Positions 7,869 through 15,018 of a stretch of DNA of 31,487 nt are shown piece after piece. Under the pieces are notes generated by a model, which searched no databases, was not told where the DNA came from, and was given only the letters and a program-made list of their open reading frames with translations. The DNA is taken from IMG/VR virus record IMGVR_UViG_3300044640_001162, positions 1 through 31,487 of that record; one strand, 5' to 3'. The position numbers were made by a program, and so were the translations under genes. This DNA comes from a virus. How positions within the stretch are numbered: position 1 is the first letter of the stretch; each line of letters opens with the position of its first letter.

Positions 7869-9926
7869 ATGAAAAAGACTTTCTCAAAAAAGATCATTCA
7901 GGAAGCTCTTTCTCAAGAACTATCCAAAAGTCTGATTAATGAAAAGATGACCGACATTCCCGGCAATATGATTGCTGGTGTAAAGAATGCCGTATCTTCA
8001 GGGCTTGGCTCCTATAATGTTGGCAAGATCAATAATCAGATTAAGAAGAGCGCAGAAAGAATTGGCAAAGAGTGGGATTCTGTCGAAGCTGTTGCAAGAA
8101 AAGGCGCCGAGAAGATAAAGAATTCTAGCAATCCTCAAGTTGCAGGAAATGCCCAAAATGTAGAGAGAAACGTTTCCAGTATCGGAAAGGCGATCAAGCA
8201 AGCAACTGCTCAGATGAACGCTCTAGCCAATACTGGAATTACTTCCGTTCCAGGCGCTCAATCAAATGCCCGCAGTGGAATAGAACAAGATCCGAATGGT
8301 CAGTTAATGAATGGTCTAGATGACAACGAGGATGATTTCAAGACCATCGAGAAGACCACGAAGTTTGGAAACAAATATAAAGAATCAGCAATTCAGCGTT
8401 GGGCAGAGAAGCTTGGAATGGACACTGACAAAATTGGTGTTCACGAATGGTCTGCTTTGAATAAGACGTTTTTGGAACTTCGTTCTTTGGGAGCCAATCC
8501 TTTTTCCATGACTCCAGAACAGGTGGATAAACTTGTTCGATACGAGAGAGCAAGAAACTCGGCAATTGAGAAAGGGCAAGCTGACGAATATCTTGGAAAT
8601 TTCCAGCACTATGATTACGTTTTCGGAAAAGCGAAAGCTGACAAGCTGCGCCAGGCCCTTGCGGACAAGCATGGAGTTCCTGTTGAAAAACTCCGAAATG
8701 CTTATCTTGGAGATCCTCCGGGCGAAAAGAAAACTGAACCTGCCAAGGCTGAACCTCCAGAAGATGGAATGAGCTTGTCTGGCGGAGAAGAGGAAGATTC
8801 CGATCCTGAAGTTCCTAATGTTGCCGTTCCTTCTGTCAAAAAGTCAGATATCGATCCAGAAACGGGTCAAGACATTGGCTCTATGAAAGTTGGCATGCCA
8901 TCTCAAAGGCAGGGACAGGTGGCACGAGGGCCGAAGGTTCAGATGCCGCCAACGGCAAAGCCCCAGGCCCAACCAAGTATCGATCCAGAAACGGGTCAAG
9001 ACGTCAACTCAATGAAGGTTGGTCCAAGAGTCGATCGCAATGCGCCACCAAGACAGCCATCTTTGCAGACACCTCCTGCTCCTCCTATTCCTCTCACGAA
9101 CGTAAAGCCAGTTGCTCCGCAACCTGAGCAAGCACCAATTCCTCTCACGAAGGTGAAACCAGTCAACAATGTTGCGCTTCCTCCTTCTGCAAAACAGGAT
9201 GCTCCAAAAGCTTTTGCTCCTCCTATGAATAATTTCTTTGGCGAACTTCCTGCTCAGGACACTGGCAAAGAAGTTCAGGTTGGCTCTTTTGATAATCCCG
9301 GATTTGGAGAAAAGCCCGCAACTCCAGAAGATCAGAAATCAAGGCTTGCTTCTGATTTTTCTAACGCAAAAACTCCAGAAGCAAAAGAGAAAGCAAGAAA
9401 GGCTTATGAAGACTTCATTTCAAAGTCTCCAACATCTCCATCTGCTCCAAAGAGCAAGTTGAGCGATATGTTTGACGATAACAAGGAAGATCTTGCGGAC
9501 GAATTCAAGAACGCAAAAACTCCAGAAGCAAAGGAGAAAGCTCGAAAGAAATACGAAGATTTCATCTCTAAGGCTCCACAAGGTCCAACAAAGAGAAATA
9601 AACTTAGCGATATTTTTGACGATGAAGAGTCAGATAAGGCTCGATCTGCCGCCGCTGTTGCAAATACATTCTCGAAAAAAATTCCGTCTGGCACTGGAAA
9701 GGTTTCGGGATTCTCAAAGCCAAAATCAAACAGAGTAAGCGATGAGGAGTCAAAATTTGAGAGAGATCTTTCTGCTAAACAATCAGAGAAATTGAAAGCT
9801 GATGCTCAGGCTCAGATGAAAAAACTTCTTGACCAAGAGAAAAATAAGGATACCATAGAACCTCCAAAAGTCTCCGGCTTCTTTGATGATGGCGAAGAAA
9901 ACAAAACAAAAGTAGGTAAAAAATGA
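7869..9926 (+). CDS. Large repeat-bearing Pro/Lys-rich protein, unknown
   Basis: The 685-residue product is not recognised. The N-terminus (KKTFSKKIIQEALSQEL) is a basic amphipathic helix with an I-Q-E triplet at residues 10-12. Residues 15-125 are helical (GNMIAGVKNAVSSGLGSYN onward). Residues 150-285 look like a small globular domain (IQRWAEKLGMDTDKIGVHEW through LADKHGVPVEKLRNAYLGD). Residues 290-490 are Pro-rich with two DIDPETGQD/SIDPETGQD motifs and two PIPLTxVKPV motifs. Residues 492-587 hold two copies of a 47-48-residue unit (NAKTPEAKEKARK-YEDFISK then KLSD-FDD). The tail is charged. It follows a similar low-complexity gene and overlaps the gp26-like gene (ATGA). A flexible virion or scaffold-like component is a guess. 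Confidence 0.7.
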   Translation: MKKTFSKKIIQEALSQELSKSLINEKMTDIPGNMIAGVKNAVSSGLGSYNVGKINNQIKKSAERIGKEWDSVEAVARKGAEKIKNSSNPQVAGNAQNVERNVSSIGKAIKQATAQMNALANTGITSVPGAQSNARSGIEQDPNGQLMNGLDDNEDDFKTIEKTTKFGNKYKESAIQRWAEKLGMDTDKIGVHEWSALNKTFLELRSLGANPFSMTPEQVDKLVRYERARNSAIEKGQADEYLGNFQHYDYVFGKAKADKLRQALADKHGVPVEKLRNAYLGDPPGEKKTEPAKAEPPEDGMSLSGGEEEDSDPEVPNVAVPSVKKSDIDPETGQDIGSMKVGMPSQRQGQVARGPKVQMPPTAKPQAQPSIDPETGQDVNSMKVGPRVDRNAPPRQPSLQTPPAPPIPLTNVKPVAPQPEQAPIPLTKVKPVNNVALPPSAKQDAPKAFAPPMNNFFGELPAQDTGKEVQVGSFDNPGFGEKPATPEDQKSRLASDFSNAKTPEAKEKARKAYEDFISKSPTSPSAPKSKLSDMFDDNKEDLADEFKNAKTPEAKEKARKKYEDFISKAPQGPTKRNKLSDIFDDEESDKARSAAAVANTFSKKIPSGTGKVSGFSKPKSNRVSDEESKFERDLSAKQSEKLKADAQAQMKKLLDQEKNKDTIEPPKVSGFFDDGEENKTKVGKK
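8849..9002 (+). repeat. 25-base perfect direct repeat (IDPETGQD)
   Basis: Identical 25-base copies lie at 8849-8873 and 8978-9002. They are in frame, encode IDPETGQD, and are each followed by a diverged NSMKVG/GSMKVG segment. They mark a duplicated linker motif in the Pro-rich region of the host gene. Confidence 0.9.
9342..9629 (+). repeat. Tandem 47-48-codon repeat, two units
   Basis: Unit 1 is about 9342-9485 and unit 2 about 9489-9629. Both encode the same order: L-A-S/D-D/E-F-x-NAKTPEAKEKARK-x-YEDFISK, a variable Ser/Pro linker, then KLSD-I/M-FDD. Stretches such as AACGCAAAAACTCCAGAAGC are identical between units while third positions differ elsewhere, so the duplication is not very recent. 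Confidence 0.88.
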
Positions 9927-10732
9927 ACGAACAGAAATTGAATCTCCTTCGTAGCGAAATGAACACTGTAAATAAGATCGTTCCCTTCGATACCGTAAAG
10001 CTCCCATCAAATGGAATTGTGTATGATGAAAGCAATCCCCTCTGTAATGAAACAGAGGTCGCCATTCGAGGGATGGGCGCCCTTCAAGAAAATATCCTTA
10101 ATTCCGAAGCCCTCAAGAAGAAGGGAACGATTTCATCAGTACTGATCAAGAGTTGTCTCGCAAACCCAAACATCGATGTAAGTTCTTTGCTTTTGGGAGA
10201 TAAAGCTGCTCTTCTTTTGGCTATTCGAATTTCTGGCCTTGGACATGAATACAAGGTTATGACAAGATGTCCAAGTTGTGGTCATACGTTCAAGTACACT
10301 TTCGATTTGCGAAAGTGTCCTATTCGACGACTGAAAGTTGAGCCGTTGCGAAAGAATACGAATCTTTTTGACTTCGTGCTTCCTGTATTGAGGAAGACTG
10401 TTACGTTCAAGCTTTTGACAGATCTTGACGATCTTGAACTTGCAAATATGCAAAAAGCGAAAGCGAAGCAGAATTCTGACATTGATAGCAGCACTACAGA
10501 TAGATTGTTGCAGCAAATTGTTGCAATTGAAGGAAACGAAAGCAGAGAATTCATTTCCGAATTTGTTTTTGGACCCATGAAGTCTTTGGACATCAAGTCG
10601 TTGGTAGACTATATTGAAGACATTGCTCCTGGTATGGACTTGGAGGAGGAAGTTAAGTGTCCAAAGTGTGATGATACAGATCTTCACAAGGTGCCAATGG
10701 TAAACGAGTTCTTTCGCCCGAAGACCCGATAA
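9923..10732 (+). CDS. Baseplate hub assembly protein, T4 gp26-like
   Basis: The 269-residue product matches the T4 gp26 family, needed to assemble the baseplate hub. Diagnostic parts are the VKLPSNGIVYDE opening, the TEVAIRGMGALQENIL segment, the TISSVLIKSCL helix, LLLGDKAALLLAIRISGLGHEY, and a zinc-ribbon-like CPSCGH at residues 116-121. A second CxxC pair (C246, C249, CPKCDD) near the C-terminus could complete a metal site. ATG overlaps the upstream stop. The last 29 bases overlap an ORF in the +1 frame that lacks a start codon and continues for 79 codons; see that entry for a possible frameshift. Confidence 0.82.
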   Translation: MNEQKLNLLRSEMNTVNKIVPFDTVKLPSNGIVYDESNPLCNETEVAIRGMGALQENILNSEALKKKGTISSVLIKSCLANPNIDVSSLLLGDKAALLLAIRISGLGHEYKVMTRCPSCGHTFKYTFDLRKCPIRRLKVEPLRKNTNLFDFVLPVLRKTVTFKLLTDLDDLELANMQKAKAKQNSDIDSSTTDRLLQQIVAIEGNESREFISEFVFGPMKSLDIKSLVDYIEDIAPGMDLEEEVKCPKCDDTDLHKVPMVNEFFRPKTR

Positions 10733-10943
10733 TCGTTCCGGAACAGATTTCTTCGGAATTGATACGAAGTACATTATCAACGTACAAAAGAAAGAGATTT
10801 TTGATCTAGTCGCAGAAGGATGGAATTCTGAAACCTTGATGGAAATGTCCATTGCGGAAAGAAGGTATTATTACCATCGCCTGGTTGAGAAGTATACTCC
10901 AAAGGAACAAGCACCTCCTCCGAAGAGAGGTAATTCCAAATGA
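10704..10943 (+). CDS. gp51-like ORF lacking a start; possible frameshift extension of gp26-like
   Basis: This frame is open for 79 codons from just after a stop at 10701 but has no ATG, GTG or TTG before 10836. Its sequence is protein-like: VQKKEIFDLVAEGWNSETLM then EMSIAERRYYYHRLVEKY, a pattern (helix, Gly turn, M-x-I-x-x-R-R-Y-Y) seen in small T4-like hub assembly proteins. In T4, gene 51 follows gene 26, which fits the position. It could be read by a +1 (or -2) frameshift from the gp26-like gene within 10704-10732; UUU at 10712-10714 followed by C allows tRNA-Phe to re-pair with UUC, giving a fusion of about 339 residues. Alternatives are a non-canonical start (for example ATT 10758), a short product from ATG 10839, or a sequencing error. 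Confidence 0.55.
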   Translation, partial: TSSFARRPDNRSGTDFFGIDTKYIINVQKKEIFDLVAEGWNSETLMEMSIAERRYYYHRLVEKYTPKEQAPPPKRGNSK

Positions 10944-10968
10944 AGTCTACTTAATCCGAGGATTCTAG

Positions 10969-13386
10969 TTGGCACAAGATATCGAATCTCTGTTGGCGGC
11001 TCTTCGAGGGGATGGACTCTCGAAGGCTGCCGACGAAATTTCCGCAAAGATTCAGACTGGCGCAAAGTTGTCAAACTCTGCGCTAAAAGTCTTGAGTAAC
11101 GCTCGCGCAAAAAACAATCGCGAGATGGATGAAGCCTTAAAGAAAATCAAAGCCTACGAAGAAGATGCTGGCTCGATGACCAAAGTCGACAAAGCAGACT
11201 ATGAACTTCAGAAGAAGATTTTCGACCAGAGAATTAAAGGCAACAGACAAATTGGTATCATAACAGACTCTACCAATAAATTGTCTGAGGCAAACGAAAC
11301 TCAAACAAAGACTCAATCCAAAACTATTGAATCTATCAAGTCTTTCATTTCTTCCATGAACGAAGAGGTGACTGTTCTTGGGCTTTTGGACAGAGCCTTT
11401 GTTGGTCTTGAATATGTTCAAGGACTTTGGTTTCAAAGTCAGACAGAACTTACTGCTGCTTTAGGTGCTGCAACGCGCCAGGCAGGCATGGCAACCTCGC
11501 AAGTTGAAGACTTGGAAGCTGCTGCCGGAAATATGAGATCGACCTTCCAGACGCTCGGAGGCAGCCTCATCGGTTGGACGGACTCGATTGCTTTTGCGAA
11601 CGAAGCTCAGATGGCTTTTCGGACTTCAATTGGCAGCATGTCCGAACAGTTTCAACTTGAAGTTCTTGCGACTGAAAGAGGGTTGGGCATGTCTGCCGAA
11701 CAAACGGCGCAGTTGTTTCGAACTCTTCAGACTGGACTGGCTGATGGTAACGAGTCTTTGGGAGATTTTACTTTGGATCTGCGAGAATTTGCAGCTTCCA
11801 TTGGCGCCAACTCAAACCAGCTTGCCCAGGATTTTATAGCTTCGAGCAATTCTCTTCAGAGATTTGGAAGAAATGGAACTCAAGTTTTTCGTGAAGTTGC
11901 TCTATTCGCAAATCGTTTCGGAATGGAAACCGAGCGTGTTCTTCAGATGTCGTCAAGATTCGACCAATTTGGAGCCGCTTCAGATAACATCAATCAGCTC
12001 AATTCAATGTTTGGAACTACGATCAGTTCTCTTGAGCTGATGCAAACCACAGATCCGATCGAAAGAATTGAAATGATCACCAATTCAATTAGAGATCAGG
12101 GAATTGCTTGGAACGACATGGATTTCGCTCAGCAGAGATCTTTGGCTGCTTCTTTGGGTATTTCCGAAGCGGAAGCTGGAAGAGTGATGATGGGCGAAGA
12201 CATGGCCGCAATCCAAAGAGAACAAGCTGCCCGCGAACAGACAGCAGAAGCTCAGGCCCAAAAAAGAATCAATCAGCAAGACAATCTTCTCAACATCATT
12301 TCTGCTACAAGCACAAGATTCATGTCTTGGGGCGACCAACTAGAAAGAATCTATTTGGTTATCTCTGATTCGCTTGCGCCAATTTTTGAAGCACTTCATC
12401 TGTCTTCGCAAGACACTGCATCTTCTTTGATGGATATGGTTCAGTCGGTAGTTCAATCTCCAGAATTCGAATCAACAGTTCGAAATATCGCAAATTTCAT
12501 TAAAGAGATGCCTCCGGCAATTGAAATGTTTCGACCTGTCTGGGAAACGATTCGAGATACGGCAATCGAAATGTGGCCAATGATTCAAGAAATTGGAAGA
12601 ACTTTAATGGAGGTTTTCCAGGAAGCCAGAACGAGATTTGGTCCTATTTGGGAGCAGATCAAAGACACCACAAAACAAATGAAGCCTATTTGGGACTCAA
12701 TATCATCTACCATTGCTTGGACTGTGGATAAATTGGTGGAAGCCTTCTCTCCAGGAAGCGCTCTAATGAATGGAATTTCTTATATTGCAGGAACTATAGG
12801 AGGCTTCGCTAACGGAGTTGGCGGACTTTTGGGAGTAACTTCGAATGAAATTCCTGCACCCAACACTGGATCAATTGGTTCTTCTTCTTCGCCAATTGTT
12901 TCTTCGGCTCCACAACCAAGAAATTCGACGAGGCAGATGGTGGGAAATAGCATTCCAGCCAGAACGCAAGACTATCGTCAAATTTCTGAGTCTGCGTTGG
13001 CCGGAGGCGCTAGCCCCACTTCTGTTATTCAAAACATGGTTCAAACAGCAGCAAAAGATCCTGCTCAGGATTTCGCTATTCGAAATTCTTTTGGAATCTC
13101 TCGTGACGAAGATTTGGCTGTTGGCCTTTCCAGAAAGTTCTCTCAGATGAGTGCGGTCGCAAACGAAGCTGCAACGACGGGCTTCGTTGGAAGTACAAGT
13201 CCGGTCACGTCAACCGGGACTCCTGCGGTTTCATCTTCTTCGGCGGTAGAGTCTGCACCAACTACGATGCGAACAGCAAATCTCCCAGGACAAACAAATC
13301 AGCAAATGCAGATCGTTGCATCCGACGTTGTGATGGATGGAAAACAGGTAGGTAAAGTGTTCTTCCAGATCTCGGCGAGGGCATGA
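10969..13386 (+). CDS. Tail tape measure protein, T4 gp29-like
   Basis: At 805 residues and set between hub assembly and tube-initiator genes, this is the tape measure, which fixes tail length and is ejected with the DNA. The start is TTG at 10969 with CGAGG at 10957-10961. Residues 30-135 are charged and helical (coiled coil likely). Residues 140-420 are a helical Ala/Gln-rich region with motifs such as LYRTLQTGL-like LFRTLQTGLADGNESL, VFREVALFANRFG and INQLNSMFG. A Trp-containing quasi-repeat follows at 515-580 (FRPVWETIRDTAIEMWPMI, FGPIWEQIKDTTKQ, MKPIWDSISST). Residues 590-625 are hydrophobic and Gly-rich (YIAGTIGGFANGVGGLLG), a possible membrane-interacting part. The C-terminus is Ser/Thr-rich and ends in a compact strand region. 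Confidence 0.86.
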   Translation: MAQDIESLLAALRGDGLSKAADEISAKIQTGAKLSNSALKVLSNARAKNNREMDEALKKIKAYEEDAGSMTKVDKADYELQKKIFDQRIKGNRQIGIITDSTNKLSEANETQTKTQSKTIESIKSFISSMNEEVTVLGLLDRAFVGLEYVQGLWFQSQTELTAALGAATRQAGMATSQVEDLEAAAGNMRSTFQTLGGSLIGWTDSIAFANEAQMAFRTSIGSMSEQFQLEVLATERGLGMSAEQTAQLFRTLQTGLADGNESLGDFTLDLREFAASIGANSNQLAQDFIASSNSLQRFGRNGTQVFREVALFANRFGMETERVLQMSSRFDQFGAASDNINQLNSMFGTTISSLELMQTTDPIERIEMITNSIRDQGIAWNDMDFAQQRSLAASLGISEAEAGRVMMGEDMAAIQREQAAREQTAEAQAQKRINQQDNLLNIISATSTRFMSWGDQLERIYLVISDSLAPIFEALHLSSQDTASSLMDMVQSVVQSPEFESTVRNIANFIKEMPPAIEMFRPVWETIRDTAIEMWPMIQEIGRTLMEVFQEARTRFGPIWEQIKDTTKQMKPIWDSISSTIAWTVDKLVEAFSPGSALMNGISYIAGTIGGFANGVGGLLGVTSNEIPAPNTGSIGSSSSPIVSSAPQPRNSTRQMVGNSIPARTQDYRQISESALAGGASPTSVIQNMVQTAAKDPAQDFAIRNSFGISRDEDLAVGLSRKFSQMSAVANEAATTGFVGSTSPVTSTGTPAVSSSSAVESAPTTMRTANLPGQTNQQMQIVASDVVMDGKQVGKVFFQISARA

Positions 13387-13387
13387 A

Positions 13388-14740
13388 ATGAAAACAATCG
13401 AACAAATTAATAAAGAAATTCGAGATCTGATGGATCCTTCAAAGAACTCCTCGCCGGAAATTTTGAAACAGAATATGTTTCATCCAGACAATCCAGCAGA
13501 CGGAAATCCGATAATTGCTTACAAAAATCATGTTTTGCGAGTTAAAAAAGCTCTAGAGACAAATGGTTCTTCTGCACTTGGAATTCAGGCAGCATTCAAG
13601 GCGATGAACCCTGGACCTATCGGAACCGGAAAGCTTTCGAATCCCTTATTTCCTTTTGGCGCTCCCCCAGGATCTTCAACTACACTTACGGATTCGGCAG
13701 ATATTATATCCTCTGCTCCACTTGAGGATGCATCAATTCGTCTAGATGTTCACAAACATAATTCAATTCGAAACGAGAAACTGTCATCACAGATGAATCT
13801 TTTTTCGAACGAGAATCCTGCCACAAAACATACTTTTGTAGATTTTGAATCAGGAGAAGGAACGAAGACGGAAGAATTGAATGGAGTTCAATTTAAGGTT
13901 GTAGACTACTCAAAATTATTTGACGAAAGAAGTACTGGTTTTGATTTTGGCTCTGGAGAGAAGGGATATAAAGGATACAAACCAAAACTTGCTTCTAGAA
14001 TTCCCAAATCTCAAAAAATGAGAAAGGAAGAGTTTGCACTAGAAAATACTGACACCTTCTTTTCTTTGGCTGATTCGAGAAAAGGATACGTTCTTGAGGA
14101 CGAATTCAATTCTGCCGGAATAGAAGATTCTACGAATTACCTTCCATTCTATATTGAAGATTTGAGAAATACTGGATCAAACAGAAAAAGAATTTACTTT
14201 CGAGCCTTTTTGTCTGGTCTCAGAGAGTCTATTTCACCATCTTGGACAAAAGACGAGTATTTTGGAAGAGTGGAACCAATTGGATCATACAAAGGAACAT
14301 CACGATCGGTATCGTTTAGTTTTTCTCTTGTGGCAATGAGTCAGCCTGGCTTTGCGACAATGTGGAGAAAAGCAAATCAACTTGCTAAGATGTTTTATCC
14401 AACAATGAGAAATGGAGTGATGGTAAAGGCTCCGACTGCAAGAGTTAGAATTGGCGATGTTATTTGTGATGCAAACGGAAATGGTCTTCCTGGATATTTC
14501 TCCGCACCAATGGAATTGGAATACGGCGAAGCGACCTGGGAAACTACACCTTGGGTTGGCGGTGGAGACGGAGAGGTAGGAAAAGCTCCACAGCAAATTA
14601 AGGTAAGTCTTTCTTTTGATATTATTCACGAGTCCGTTCCAAAGCTGGACGAATTTGGAAACTTTGATGTTTCTCTCTTCAGAAGAGTTGGCGCCATCGA
14701 TCTCGACAGACAGAATGCGACTGATGAGGGTGAAGAATGA
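13388..14740 (+). CDS. Baseplate tail-tube initiator, T4 gp48/gp54-like
   Basis: The 450-residue product has a C-terminal half typical of the T4 gp48/gp54 group, the baseplate proteins on which the tube polymerises. Key segments are RIYFRAFLSGLRESISPSWT, YFGRVEPIGSYKGTSRSVSF, a helix LAKMFYPTMRNG, and APTARVRIGDVICD followed by GLPGYFSAPMELEYG. These recall the tube fold shared with gp19. The N-terminal 200 residues are less ordered and Ser/Pro-rich, so the protein is longer than T4 gp48 (364). It follows the tape measure gene as in T4 (29-48-54), starts one base after that gene's stop, and overlaps the next gene (ATGA). Whether it equals gp48 or gp54 is not decided. Confidence 0.78.
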   Translation: MKTIEQINKEIRDLMDPSKNSSPEILKQNMFHPDNPADGNPIIAYKNHVLRVKKALETNGSSALGIQAAFKAMNPGPIGTGKLSNPLFPFGAPPGSSTTLTDSADIISSAPLEDASIRLDVHKHNSIRNEKLSSQMNLFSNENPATKHTFVDFESGEGTKTEELNGVQFKVVDYSKLFDERSTGFDFGSGEKGYKGYKPKLASRIPKSQKMRKEEFALENTDTFFSLADSRKGYVLEDEFNSAGIEDSTNYLPFYIEDLRNTGSNRKRIYFRAFLSGLRESISPSWTKDEYFGRVEPIGSYKGTSRSVSFSFSLVAMSQPGFATMWRKANQLAKMFYPTMRNGVMVKAPTARVRIGDVICDANGNGLPGYFSAPMELEYGEATWETTPWVGGGDGEVGKAPQQIKVSLSFDIIHESVPKLDEFGNFDVSLFRRVGAIDLDRQNATDEGEE

Positions 14741-15009
14741 GCAACTACAATAAAAAATTTGAGATTGTAGACGGAAAGTATTATCAAGCTCCTAGCTGGA
14801 TTGGGAAAGATTTCTCCGGAATCCCAAGCAGAGAAATAACTTTCGAGGAAGGATTTCGTTTGGATATCATAGCTCAGCAAGTTTATGGAAATGCATCCTA
14901 TTGGAAAGCTATTGCTATCTATAACGATATTGGATACTTCTTTTCTCTTCAGCCGGGAGACAAACTTTATCTTCCTCTGAAAATTAAAGACGTGATGGAT
15001 AAACTCTGA
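14737..15009 (+). CDS. Small LysM-like baseplate protein (gp53/tail protein X-like)
   Basis: This 90-residue protein has the layout of the small LysM-like tail proteins: a segment RLDIIAQQVYGNASYWKAIA, then IYND and a closing LQPGDKLYLPL strand. That pattern (D-x-I-A-x-x-x-YGN-x-x-x-W and a final PGD-x-L-x-x-P) is shared by phage tail protein X and by the LysM part of the T4 wedge protein gp53. T4 gp53 is 196 residues, so this is closer in size to protein X. It overlaps the previous stop (ATGA) and precedes the hub gene by 9 bases. A role joining hub to tube or wedge is likely. Confidence 0.72.
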   Translation: MSNYNKKFEIVDGKYYQAPSWIGKDFSGIPSREITFEEGFRLDIIAQQVYGNASYWKAIAIYNDIGYFFSLQPGDKLYLPLKIKDVMDKL

Positions 15010-15018
15010 GGAACATAA

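Noticed and set aside
8849-9629. Repeats considered as a CRISPR-like or mobile structure
   Set aside because: The repeats are in frame, too few, unevenly spaced, and encode repeated peptide units inside one long gene.
10136-10852. 238-codon open frame on the - strand
   Set aside because: It lies wholly opposite the gp26-like gene and its +1 overlap, has no recognisable protein pattern, and no ribosome site; all supported genes are on the + strand.
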